From Persicitalea sp963716085 (GTDB lineage: Bacteria > Bacteroidota > Bacteroidia > Cytophagales > Spirosomataceae), in the NCBI GenBank assembly GCA_963716085.1, contig OY970288.1, positions 2,728,001 to 2,792,000 on the forward strand: DNA of 64,000 nucleotides. Reading direction: 5' to 3'. Position 1 is the first letter of the stretch. Each line of letters begins with the position of its first letter. This document shows, piece after piece, positions 9,538 to 17,417 of this stretch. A model generated the notes under the pieces. That model had not been told where the DNA came from. It saw only the letters and a program-made list of their open reading frames with translations, and made no database searches. Both the position numbers and the translations under genes were made by a program.

Positions 9538-10839
9538 TTATTCCTCTGTTTCTAAAAGCTCGTTTATTGTTACCAGAATTTTGTCGATGCGGCTTTTGTC
9601 CATGTCGATAATCTCGAAGTCGAACTGCTTCCAGCGGAACTTCTCCCCCGTCTCGGGAATGTCCTCCAACACATGCAGCGCAAAGCCGCCTAAGGTATTG
9701 AAGCCGATCAGCTCCTTCCGCTCGTTATCGTTGACCGTCAACTCGAAGAACTGCATGAAATCGTCGAAGGGGAGTTGGGCGTCGATGAGGAAAGAGCCGT
9801 CTTCTCGCTCGGTGATTTCGGCCTCGAACTCGTCGATCTCCGAAATGTCCCCGACCAGTGCGTCCATGATGTCGTGCATCGTGACCACGCCCATCAGTCC
9901 ACCATACTCGTCCACAATGAGGCCGAAGAAAACACGCTGTTCTTTGAATTTCTCCAAAGCCTGATACGCCCGGTTGCTTTCCGGCAGGTAAAGCGGTTCC
10001 CGCTTCAAGGTTTGCAGACTGGCCAGCCGCTCGTCCACATCCGCCCCGATCAGGTCTTTAATGTAAATGAGACCTAACACGTTATCTACTGTCCCTTTGC
10101 ATAAAGGATAAACGGCGTGCTTGGTATCGAATATTTTTTCCTTGTTATCCTGAACGCTGTCTTCCAGGTTCAGCCACACGATCTCCTGGCGGTTGGTCAT
10201 CAGGGAAGTCACCCGACGGTCGCCCAGTTGGAAAACGTTGTGAACAATTTCCTGCTCGATTTCCTCGAACACGCCGCCAGAAGTTCCTTCCTGAATCAGA
10301 CTCTTGATCTCTTCCTCCGTGACGGCGCTTTCATTTTGTTTGATGTTGAGCACTCTTATCAACAAATCGCTGGCCAGGCTAAGCAGAGCGATGAACGGCG
10401 CCGTGATTTTGGACAAAATATTCATCGGTGCCGCCACCATTTTGGCAATGCCTTCGGGATTGGAAAGTCCAATGCGCTTGGGCACCAACTCCCCTAAAAC
10501 CAGTGACAGGAAAGTGATCAAAAGCACGACCAAACCCACAGCCAGACTGTGTTTGTAGGGAGCGATCAGGTCGATTTGTCCCAGAAACACCTCCAAGTCG
10601 GAGGTGATATTGTCGCCGCTGTACACACCGAGGAGGATGCCGATGAGCGTGATGCCTATTTGAACGGTAGATAGGAAGCGGTTGGGCGAGTTGGCCAGGG
10701 CAAGGGCTGCCTTGGCTTTTGTGTCGCCGTTGCGGGCGAACGCCTCCAGGCGCGACTTGCGGGATGAAACCAAGGCGATTTCGGACATCGAGAAAACGCC
10801 GTTGAGAAGCACAAGCAGTAGAATAATCAGAAGTTCCAA
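9538..10839 (-). CDS. CNNM/CorC-type transporter with CBS pair (hemolysin family)
   Basis: Integral membrane protein of the DUF21/CBS/CorC_HlyC architecture, related to CorB/CNNM magnesium transporters. The N-terminal membrane domain (about 1-180) begins with a hydrophobic helix and the family signature GVFSMSEIALVSSRKSRLEA; a CBS pair (about 195-320) with DRRVTSLMTNRQE follows, then a C-terminal CorC_HlyC domain. The frame extends to a GTG at 10863, but that codon overlaps a -7 box (10863-10870), so the TTG at 10839, giving MELLIILLLVLLNG, is chosen and fits the family start. First gene of a three-gene operon. Ion specificity is unproven. Confidence 0.9.
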   Translation of the reverse strand: MELLIILLLVLLNGVFSMSEIALVSSRKSRLEAFARNGDTKAKAALALANSPNRFLSTVQIGITLIGILLGVYSGDNITSDLEVFLGQIDLIAPYKHSLAVGLVVLLITFLSLVLGELVPKRIGLSNPEGIAKMVAAPMNILSKITAPFIALLSLASDLLIRVLNIKQNESAVTEEEIKSLIQEGTSGGVFEEIEQEIVHNVFQLGDRRVTSLMTNRQEIVWLNLEDSVQDNKEKIFDTKHAVYPLCKGTVDNVLGLIYIKDLIGADVDERLASLQTLKREPLYLPESNRAYQALEKFKEQRVFFGLIVDEYGGLMGVVTMHDIMDALVGDISEIDEFEAEITEREDGSFLIDAQLPFDDFMQFFELTVNDNERKELIGFNTLGGFALHVLEDIPETGEKFRWKQFDFEIIDMDKSRIDKILVTINELLETEE

Positions 10840-10862
10840 TGAAGATCGAATTGGTTTAGGCA

Positions 10863-10870
10863 CAAATTTA
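10863..10870 (-). promoter_or_regulatory. -7 box for the corC-pyrE-ppk operon
   Basis: Minus-strand TAAATTTG matches TAnnTTTG. A GAAA/TTTC at about -33 (10892 region) is a weak partner. It overlaps the alternative GTG start of the CorC-like gene and argues against it. Confidence 0.5.
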
Positions 10871-10905
10871 TCAATAATACCTGCCGACTAAGGAAAGTCT
10901 TTACT

Positions 10906-10913
10906 TAATTTTG
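10906..10913 (+). promoter_or_regulatory. -7 box for the Nudix gene
   Basis: TAATTTTG matches TAnnTTTG. Transcription would begin near 10920, downstream of the possible TTG start at 10911 and just before the ATG at 10938. The divergent operon promoter lies about 40 bases away in the same gap. Confidence 0.5.
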
Positions 10914-10937
10914 GCAAATTCATTGATTCTTTCCCGC

Positions 10938-11615
10938 ATGATCCTATTTCTGAACGACCGCCCCGTCACCATTATCCACCCGAGCGAACACGACGAAGCT
11001 GAAACTCCGCAATATGATCACGTGGTAGATTTGAGGTTGGTCAAGTTCAAGGCTACCGCTTTTACGGGCCACGTTCTGCTGCTGAACATCACACCGGCCT
11101 TGGCCATGCAAGTGGTCGTTAGCCTGGAACGGCATCCTAAGGATTTGCTTTCAATCACGATGGTGGGCAAGAACAAGGAGGAAATCGAGGAAACAATCAA
11201 AGACCAATTCAAAATCCTGAAAGCCGCCGGGGGCGTCGTTTTGAAAAACAACCAATGGCTGGTGATGTTTCGGCGCAAAAAGTGGGATCTGCCGAAGGGA
11301 AAACTCGATCGCGGCGAGAGTTCGCGCACTGCCGCCGTACGAGAAATTGAGGAAGAGACAGGCGTGAAAGCAAAAATCAAGGGGAAAATCTGCACCACCT
11401 GGCACACGTATACGTTACAGAGTAGCCGTATTTTGAAGCGTACCAAATGGTATGTCCTCGAATGCCAAAGCGATGCGGCCATGAGTCCTCAGGCCGAGGA
11501 GGACATCGAACGCCTGGAATGGCTGGCCTATCCCGATGTTCAGAAAGTATTAGCCAACTCGTTCTGTTCTATCCGATACGTGGCGGATCGTTTGCACCGG
11601 ATGCAGGGGAATTAG
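10938..11615 (+). CDS. Nudix hydrolase with N-terminal extension
   Basis: A 225-aa protein whose C-terminal half is a Nudix domain; the complete Nudix box lies at 121-143 (G at 121, catalytic REIEEE at 135-140, ending TGV). Such enzymes cleave a nucleoside diphosphate linked to another group. The first ~95 residues form a separate unassigned alpha/beta region ending in a helix (EEIEETIKDQFKILKAAG). The substrate cannot be predicted. ATG 10938 is chosen over TTG 10911 because the latter lies inside the -7 box. Confidence 0.88.
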   Translation: MILFLNDRPVTIIHPSEHDEAETPQYDHVVDLRLVKFKATAFTGHVLLLNITPALAMQVVVSLERHPKDLLSITMVGKNKEEIEETIKDQFKILKAAGGVVLKNNQWLVMFRRKKWDLPKGKLDRGESSRTAAVREIEEETGVKAKIKGKICTTWHTYTLQSSRILKRTKWYVLECQSDAAMSPQAEEDIERLEWLAYPDVQKVLANSFCSIRYVADRLHRMQGN

Positions 11616-11633
11616 CAAGGCACTGATTTTTAG

Positions 11634-11745
11634 AGACACGAAGGCACGTAGTTTCCAAGGCACAAAGCGCGGAACCGCTGCGGCTGGTGCGGTACCGAAC
11701 CCGAGGCGTGCGGCGTTTCGTCACATAGTGGCTCGACGTTTCGAC
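11634..11745 (-). repeat. Copy of the GGCACAAAG / CGTGCGGCGTT repeat family
   Basis: The 190-base gap between the Nudix and trxA genes holds words such as ACGAAGGCACG, CCAAGGCACAAAG and CGAGGCGTGCGGCGTTTCG. Reverse-complemented, these resemble 57374-57456, where GTGCCTTTGTG and GGAACGCCGCACGTCTCGG occur in the matching order. It has decayed and has no coding potential. Confidence 0.6.
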
Positions 11746-11805
11746 ATAAGGAATAAAATCAACAACGGGGTACCATACTCCTGGAAATTAAACTTTTGAC
11801 TTACT

Positions 11806-12105
11806 ATGGCCAATTTCAAAGAACTCATACAATCGGAACAACCCGTTCTGGTGGATTTTTTTGCCGAGTGGTGCGGCCCTTGCAAGATGATGAAGCCTGT
11901 CCTGGAGGAGGTAGCCAAGAAGCTCGACGGTAAAGCCCGTATCCTCAAAGTGGACATCGACAAAAATAAGAAGGCTGCCGCTCAGTACAGAATCCAGGGC
12001 GTTCCGACGTTAATTCTGTTTCAGGGAGGTAAAATCAAGTGGCGCCAATCCGGCTTCATGGATGCCAGGAAATTGAACAGTGTCCTCGCGAAATACGTGG
12101 CGTAA
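11806..12105 (+). CDS. trxA: Thioredoxin
   Basis: A 99-aa cytosolic thioredoxin with active site WCGPC at 22-26, followed by KMMKPVLEE, and the cis-proline segment GVPTLILF. It is slightly shorter than E. coli thioredoxin, at the C-terminus. It would reduce disulfides in peroxiredoxins and other targets using thioredoxin reductase, which is not in the window. DUF983 follows 44 bases downstream and may be co-transcribed. Confidence 0.94.
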   Translation: MANFKELIQSEQPVLVDFFAEWCGPCKMMKPVLEEVAKKLDGKARILKVDIDKNKKAAAQYRIQGVPTLILFQGGKIKWRQSGFMDARKLNSVLAKYVA

Positions 12106-12149
12106 CCTACCTGGATAAATCATTTTTAACGCTCAACTCTCCGCCATTA

Positions 12150-12554
12150 ATGGGTAAGCTATATAGCATCGCCACCAACACCTGTCCCAAATGCAACGTT
12201 GGGGATTTCTTCAAAACCAGCAATCCCTACGATTTGAAGAATTTTGACAAAACGAACGCTAATTGTAAATACTGCGAAGAGTCTTTTCTGCGTGAGCCGG
12301 GATTCTATATTGGAGCCATGTATGTCAGCTACGCCCTCACCGTCGCTATGACCGTAACGGCGTTCGTGGGCTTCGTTTTGATTTTTGATTTTGAAATTGA
12401 GTACGTATTGGCCGGACTAATCCTGGCCATTATCCTGCTCCTGCCGGTTCTCTTCCGTACCGCCCGCATAATCTGGATCAATATTTTCGTAAAATACAGT
12501 CCAGAGAAAGGGAAGCAGGCACGCGAGAAGCAGAAAGAAGAGAAAGTAACCTAA
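12150..12554 (+). CDS. DUF983 family membrane protein
   Basis: A 134-aa protein of the DUF983 family. Two zinc-ribbon-like pairs, CPKC (12-15) and CKYC (39-42), precede two membrane helices (about 54-80 and 84-106) and a charged tail rich in K and E. Function is not established for this family. ATG 12150 is chosen because it gives MGKLYSIATNTCPKC, the usual start; the open frame further up overlaps trxA. Its last four bases overlap the convergent coaD stop (12551-12554). Confidence 0.85.
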   Translation: MGKLYSIATNTCPKCNVGDFFKTSNPYDLKNFDKTNANCKYCEESFLREPGFYIGAMYVSYALTVAMTVTAFVGFVLIFDFEIEYVLAGLILAIILLLPVLFRTARIIWINIFVKYSPEKGKQAREKQKEEKVT

Positions 12555-13018
12555 TCCGTTACGTTCTCCTTCAAATCATAGGGCAGAAAGTCATCGACAT
12601 TCTGCCCGTAACGGTGCAGGTCCCGGATTATGCTGGAACTGATCGGGGCCAGGTGCGGCGTCGTGATGAGAAATACCGTTTCTATTTCCTCATAAACAAA
12701 CCGATTGACCTGCGAAATACCGTTTTCGTACTCGAAGTCAGTCGTGTTGCGCAGGCCGCGTAACAGGAACCTTGCCCCCAATTCCCGGGCAGTGCGGGCC
12801 GTGAGGTCGTCATAGGCGATTACTTTTACCCTTTCTTGTTCCGAAAAGCACGCCTCGATGTGAAACTGCATCGTTTCCAAAGGGAAATAGCGCTGTTTGT
12901 TGACATTATTGCCAATCCCGATGATCACCTGATCGAAGAGTGCCAGGGCGCGCAACACAATGTCTTCGTGGCCTTTGGTGAATGGATCGAAGGAGCCAGG
13001 AAAGAGGGCGATTCTCAT
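12551..13018 (-). CDS. coaD: Pantetheine-phosphate adenylyltransferase
   Basis: Catalyses the penultimate step of coenzyme A synthesis: ATP plus 4'-phosphopantetheine to dephospho-CoA. 155 aa, the usual length. The nucleotidyltransferase signature ALFPGSFDPFTKGHEDI is at residues 4-20 with the GH of the (H/T)xGH motif, and ISSSIIRDL is the conserved C-terminal adenylate-binding stretch. The start MRIALFPGSFDP at 13018 is the family start; the frame extension upstream is antisense to DUF3822. A 109-base gap to DUF3822 shows nothing recognisable. Confidence 0.95.
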   Translation of the reverse strand: MRIALFPGSFDPFTKGHEDIVLRALALFDQVIIGIGNNVNKQRYFPLETMQFHIEACFSEQERVKVIAYDDLTARTARELGARFLLRGLRNTTDFEYENGISQVNRFVYEEIETVFLITTPHLAPISSSIIRDLHRYGQNVDDFLPYDLKENVTD

Positions 13019-13127
13019 AGATTGGAGAATGAAGGTGGTGGGGTTACGCTTAAGTTGTAGGCCGCACTGAGGAGCGTGTTGGGTGTTAGTACCATCTTTT
13101 TTAAGGTTTGGGTTGTACAGTGGACTG

Positions 13128-14045
13128 CTACGACTGAACCAAATAAGTATTGAGCAGCGCAAAGTAGCGGTGCTCGGGGATGTCCTCGAAGCCTTCGGTG
13201 TAGGAGAGCGTAGTCGGCTTTCTGCCAAACCGCAGTGAGGGTAAAAATTTAGCCAGTTCTACGTAGACATCCGAATAGGGTGTGATTTCACCGTACAGTT
13301 TAACCTTGACCTCATCGGGCAAGACTTCCAACTGATTCATGCTGAAAAGTACCAGATAAGTTAGCTCCAACGGATTTTGAAAAGGAAAGCGATTGCAAAA
13401 TTTGAGTTGCTTATCGTCGGAATAAACCAGTGTGAAGTGATTTTCCTCCATATGCACGGTCAACAACTTGCTTTCCCCGTACTCGCTGTGGCTCACGATG
13501 GTACCCATCACGAGCGGACTCGTCAAATGATAAAAATCGATGGTTTGCAGCGGGTAGAGCCCCAGTAGCCAGTCCGACCAGCCATTGGGAATGGTGAAGA
13601 CGGTCTGGGCGTTTACGTAAGGCATCAGGTGAGAAAGCACGCGGTCATCCGACAGCGACTCGTGTCCCGTGGCCATTTGGAGATAGTTCCCCGCGTATTC
13701 CCGCCGGAACAGCGTTACCGGAATCATGGTAAAATCCCTGGTGTTGACCGCCACCCTCACATCCTTCCACTGGTCTGAGAGCAGATGCGGGTGCTGCTGG
13801 GCAATCGTCCTTAGTTTTTCGAGGTATTCCCCTTCGTTCAGAAAAGTGTCGAAGGCGTAGTCTTCCAGCCAAAGGCACTGCATCGAATCGGCCCGGACAA
13901 AACAAAAACGAAACCTCGATTCGTCGATTTCTATGCACAAAGTGCAGTTAGAAATGCTTTTCGCATCAAATTCAGGATCAGCCACTTTGACCGTGGGGGT
14001 CAAAATATTGTCGGCGATATCGAGCATCGGCAAATCAGTACTCAT
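13128..14045 (-). CDS. DUF3822 family protein
   Basis: A Bacteroidota-specific family with an ASKHA (actin-like) fold prediction, function unknown. The ATG at 14045 gives 305 aa starting MSTDLPMLDIADNI. A TTG at 14072 overlaps the stop of the upstream Nudix gene as TTGA and is a possible coupled start adding nine residues. No membrane segment or signal is seen. In this lineage the gene typically lies close to coaD, as here. The product is presumably cytosolic. Confidence 0.82.
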   Translation of the reverse strand: MSTDLPMLDIADNILTPTVKVADPEFDAKSISNCTLCIEIDESRFRFCFVRADSMQCLWLEDYAFDTFLNEGEYLEKLRTIAQQHPHLLSDQWKDVRVAVNTRDFTMIPVTLFRREYAGNYLQMATGHESLSDDRVLSHLMPYVNAQTVFTIPNGWSDWLLGLYPLQTIDFYHLTSPLVMGTIVSHSEYGESKLLTVHMEENHFTLVYSDDKQLKFCNRFPFQNPLELTYLVLFSMNQLEVLPDEVKVKLYGEITPYSDVYVELAKFLPSLRFGRKPTTLSYTEGFEDIPEHRYFALLNTYLVQS

Positions 14046-14068
14046 GTGGTAGCCTTTGTGCGTGTCAG

Positions 14069-14557
14069 TCAATTGAACAGATAACCTTTCAGGGCAAAAA
14101 CATCCGCCAAACTATGGCAATATTGAAAAGATCGGTGGACTTCGTCGGGCGGGTAAGATTTTATCTCCTCAAAGCTCATCAGCGCTACTTCCGAAATGAT
14201 CTGATTGCCCTCCGCCATCTCGGGGTCATAACCCAGCTTGATCTGACCGCCGACGATCTCTACCCGAAAAAACAATTCCATAGCGTGGAGCGGTGGCTGC
14301 ATAAACTCGTTGACGAACATCAGATCGCCCGGCTCGACGGCCAGCCCGGTTTCTTCTAAAAACTCTCGGACGACCGCTTGATGCGCCGTTTCGGCGAATT
14401 GAATCCCGCCCCCCGGTGGACACCAGAAGGTATCCGTCACGCCTATTCCCCGGTGTTTGACCATTAGCAACTTACCTTCAACAATACAAACCCCGCAGAC
14501 CCGTGTCCGCAATCGGTTTCCGTATAATCGCTGTACTTCTTCCCTGGCCTGATCCAC
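14069..14557 (-). CDS. Nudix hydrolase
   Basis: A 162-aa Nudix enzyme. The box occupies residues 50-72, with G50, E56, R64-E65 and E68-E69 in place. The N-terminal sequence RVCGVCIVEGKLLMVKHRG resembles ADP-ribose or nucleotide pyrophosphatases of the MutT group, but substrate is not predictable. It starts with GTG; no ATG or TTG lies upstream in frame before a box at 14580. Likely first gene of an operon with DUF3822 and coaD. Confidence 0.88.
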   Translation of the reverse strand: MDQAREEVQRLYGNRLRTRVCGVCIVEGKLLMVKHRGIGVTDTFWCPPGGGIQFAETAHQAVVREFLEETGLAVEPGDLMFVNEFMQPPLHAMELFFRVEIVGGQIKLGYDPEMAEGNQIISEVALMSFEEIKSYPPDEVHRSFQYCHSLADVFALKGYLFN

Positions 14558-14579
14558 TTTATTACCGGTAGTTGGGCCG

Positions 14580-14587
14580 CAAAGATA
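14580..14587 (-). promoter_or_regulatory. -7 box for the Nudix-DUF3822-coaD unit
   Basis: Minus-strand TATCTTTG matches TAnnTTTG, 22 bases before the GTG start. No TTTG at the right -33 spacing was seen; the nearest (14601-14604) is only 13 bases away. Confidence 0.45.
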
Positions 14588-14616
14588 GGCAAGTCAATTG
14601 CAAACGCGTAGTGTGC

Positions 14617-15054
14617 TCAATAAGGGTTGCCTGTAATATAGCTCTCCAGCGAGCGAATGTGGGAGCGTTGCTCCCGGATGATCATGGTCACGATGTCGTT
14701 GATAGAAATTATTCCCACCAGTTTGCCATCCTGCGTGACGGGGAGGTGACGAATGTGCTTGTCGGACATGATTTCCATGCACTCTTTGAGCTTTTGGTCG
14801 GTTTCGACGGTAATCAACTTGCTGGTCATCACGTCTTTGATGAGCGTATCTTTGGAAGCTCTGCCCTTTAATATTCCTCGGCGGGCGTAGTCGCGTTCCG
14901 AGAAAATGCCCACCAATTCGTCGTTTTCCATCACCAATACGGCACCGATGTTCTTTTCGGCGAGGATTTCGAGCGCGTCGTAAACGGTCTGCTCCGGCCC
15001 AACCGACCAAATGGTGTCGATCGTTTTGCCCGCCAGAATTTCTTGTACTTGCAT
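14617..15054 (-). CDS. Tandem CBS-domain protein
   Basis: A 145-aa protein consisting almost only of two CBS domains (about 1-60 and 70-130), the Bateman module that binds adenosine nucleotides. Typical motifs are VLVMENDELVGIFSERDYAR and HLPVTQDGKLVGIISIND. No catalytic domain is attached, so a ligand-sensing partner role is inferred. Single gene, divergent from the helicase. Confidence 0.9.
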   Translation of the reverse strand: MQVQEILAGKTIDTIWSVGPEQTVYDALEILAEKNIGAVLVMENDELVGIFSERDYARRGILKGRASKDTLIKDVMTSKLITVETDQKLKECMEIMSDKHIRHLPVTQDGKLVGIISINDIVTMIIREQRSHIRSLESYITGNPY

Positions 15055-15187
15055 AGTTTGTACTATTTAGGGTTGGGTGAGATATTTCTGAAACCAATAT
15101 AAGGTTAAGAAAACACTAAGGCCAATTTTCCCGGATTATACCGTTAATTTAGCCGCAATTTCATTTTTCCCTATGTCCTGATTGCCC

Positions 15188-16618
15188 ATGTCCGCTACCG
15201 ACGAACTACTTCCCTCCGACATCCTTACCAAGCGTTTTCCGTTCAAGCCCACGGTAAGTCAGGCGCGTTTTTTCGATAAAATGAACGATTTCCTTGTCGA
15301 GGAAGAAGGTTTGGAGCGCTATCGCGATGCATTTGTCCTGAAAGGTTATGCAGGAACGGGCAAGACTACGCTTATCAGCACGATTATCAAATCGGCGCGT
15401 AGCTTTGGCATGAAAGCCGTACTTCTGGCTCCCACCGGGCGAGCGGCGAAGGTGATGTCGAGCTATTCGAAGCGAAAGGCACTCACGATCCATAAGAAAA
15501 TTTACCGCCAGGCTTCCGACGCCTACTCGGGCGCGTTCGTCTTCGAGAAGCAGGACAACTACCACGAGGAAACGCTGTTCATTGTGGACGAAGCATCCAT
15601 GATCAGCGACGACGCGGATTTCGGCAACAGCAGTTTGCTGGCCGATCTGGTCGATTACATTTATTCCAACCCCGGCAACAAGCTCATGCTGGTGGGCGAC
15701 ATCGCGCAGTTGCCGCCCGTACGCAAGGAGATCAGCCCCGCGCTGGACAAAAAGTACCTGGAAAGCAACTACTACCTGTCGGTGTCGGAGGAAGAGCTGA
15801 CCGAGGTCATGCGGCAGGGCGAGGAGTCGGGTATTCTCTCGAATGCCACCGAACTACGCAACCAGTTGGCGGCGACCTCCCCCGCAATCCAAATCTCGAC
15901 TTCCAAATTTACCGACATCTACCGGATGACGGGTCAGAAGTTGGAGGACGGCCTGCGCTACGCCTACGACAAGTACGGCGTCGAGAACACCATTATCATC
16001 ACGCGGTCTAACAAAGCGGCGGTCAACTACAATGAGTACATCCGCCGCACGATCAATTTCAGCGAGGATGAACTCGATGCGGGCGACCGCCTGATGGTCG
16101 TGCGCAATAACTACACTGTGCTGGACGAAGACTCGCCGGTGGGATTTATCGCCAATGGCGATTTTGTGGAATTGCTCAAACTCAAACGCACCGAAGAGAT
16201 CCACGGGCTGCGCTTTGCCGATGCCGTGCTGCGCCTGACCGACTACGACGACCAACCGGAATTTGAAGCGAAGATTATGCTCGACACCCTGCACTCCTCC
16301 TCCCCCGCCCTCAGCCAGGAGGAAAATAAAATGCTGTATGAAAGCGTGTTGAAGGATTATTTTTATATAGATTCTAAGAGAGAACGCACCGAAGCGCTAC
16401 GCAAAGATCCGTATCTGAACGCGCTCCAAATCAAATTCGCCTACGCGCTCACCTGCCACAAATCTCAGGGAGGGCAATGGAGCGCGGTTTTCGTGGATCA
16501 GGGTTTCCTGCCTCAGGATCAGATCAATAATGAATTTATTCGCTGGCTCTATACCGCCATTACCCGCGCTACGGACGAGCTTTTTTTAATGAACTTTCAC
16601 GCCAATTTCTTCGCCTGA
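15188..16618 (+). CDS. RecD-like superfamily 1 DNA helicase
   Basis: A 476-aa ATP-dependent helicase. Walker A GYAGTGKTT is at 53-61, motif II is FIVDEASM near 134-141, motif III VGDIAQLPP follows, and the C-terminal UvrD/RecD motif LTCHKSQGGQW with the VAITRA-like YTAITRA stretch closes the domain. It lacks a RecB/RecC context, like other short RecD2-related helicases of Bacteroidota that act in replication or repair (family inference). ATG 15188 is used; the TTG at 15182 would add two residues. Its last 33 bases overlap the convergent hydroxylase gene. Confidence 0.88.
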   Translation: MSATDELLPSDILTKRFPFKPTVSQARFFDKMNDFLVEEEGLERYRDAFVLKGYAGTGKTTLISTIIKSARSFGMKAVLLAPTGRAAKVMSSYSKRKALTIHKKIYRQASDAYSGAFVFEKQDNYHEETLFIVDEASMISDDADFGNSSLLADLVDYIYSNPGNKLMLVGDIAQLPPVRKEISPALDKKYLESNYYLSVSEEELTEVMRQGEESGILSNATELRNQLAATSPAIQISTSKFTDIYRMTGQKLEDGLRYAYDKYGVENTIIITRSNKAAVNYNEYIRRTINFSEDELDAGDRLMVVRNNYTVLDEDSPVGFIANGDFVELLKLKRTEEIHGLRFADAVLRLTDYDDQPEFEAKIMLDTLHSSSPALSQEENKMLYESVLKDYFYIDSKRERTEALRKDPYLNALQIKFAYALTCHKSQGGQWSAVFVDQGFLPQDQINNEFIRWLYTAITRATDELFLMNFHANFFA

Positions 16619-17410
16619 TTTTTTGGCTTCCCGCCTCGTCTTTTTGTCAAAAAGCCGCACAAAATCAGGGCTTTCGGTTCGCATCAGTTTATCCCAGAAG
16701 GTGAAGTACAATCCGTAGTTGTACCGAAATTGCGAGTGGTGCAGGCTGTGGTGCGTGGCCCCAATCCACCAGCGGCCGAACCAGTGACGATGAAAATCGC
16801 GCGGGTATAGTTCGGTGTTAAGATGGTTGATCGCGCTGGTTACCGTCATGATCGTCAGCACGATACCGATGGCGTAGATGTGTAAGGGAACCAGGAATAC
16901 CATTATTGGTATAAAGATTGCCTGGAAGGTGCTCTCGATGGGATGAAAGGAGAATGAAGTCCAGGCTGAGGTCGTTATGCTGTCGTGGTGTACTTTGTGG
17001 ACGTACTTGTAGATTTTGGGTCGGTGCATCCAACGGTGAAGCCAGTAGTAATAAGTTTCGTGCAGGAACAGCACCAGCGCGATACTGACCGGAAACCAGG
17101 CCATCGGATAAGTTTCCCAATCGAAGTATACCCGCGTTAGTCCCTTCTGCCAAGCCACGAGCATGAGTGTTCCCGCCAACGCGAAAAGCACCGAAGTCAC
17201 CAGCGACCACCCTACTTCAATCCAATCCTGCCGTGAGCGGCGTGGCCGCGTTTGCACCTCGCGGTGAGCCAACTTTTCTTTGAATGCATCCTTTACCAAT
17301 AGGTTGAACAACAAAGCGGTACCAACGTAGCGGCCAAATACCCCTAAAAAAATGAATAGCGTCGTAACAAGGAAAGTCGGGAGGTAAGTATAGTCAATCT
17401 CAGGATTCAT
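16586..17410 (-). CDS. Sterol desaturase / fatty acid hydroxylase family membrane protein
   Basis: A 274-aa di-iron membrane enzyme that hydroxylates or desaturates a lipid; the substrate is unknown. The eight-histidine pattern is visible: HETYYYWLH (117-125) with H129, HKVHH (138-142), H196, and HHSLHH (220-225). Four to five hydrophobic segments are seen. It lies 7 bases after the glycosyltransferase gene, in an apparent operon with Sua5, and overlaps the convergent helicase by 33 bases at its C-terminal coding end. Confidence 0.88.
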   Translation of the reverse strand: MNPEIDYTYLPTFLVTTLFIFLGVFGRYVGTALLFNLLVKDAFKEKLAHREVQTRPRRSRQDWIEVGWSLVTSVLFALAGTLMLVAWQKGLTRVYFDWETYPMAWFPVSIALVLFLHETYYYWLHRWMHRPKIYKYVHKVHHDSITTSAWTSFSFHPIESTFQAIFIPIMVFLVPLHIYAIGIVLTIMTVTSAINHLNTELYPRDFHRHWFGRWWIGATHHSLHHSQFRYNYGLYFTFWDKLMRTESPDFVRLFDKKTRREAKKSGEEIGVKVH

Positions 17411-17417
17411 GGCTGGT

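Noticed and set aside
10840..10863. GTG start for the CorC-like gene
   Set aside because: The GTG overlaps the -7 box at 10863-10870, so it would not be transcribed from that promoter; the TTG at 10839 also fits the family.
10911..10937. TTG start for the Nudix gene
   Set aside because: It falls inside the TAATTTTG promoter box; ATG 10938 is preferred.
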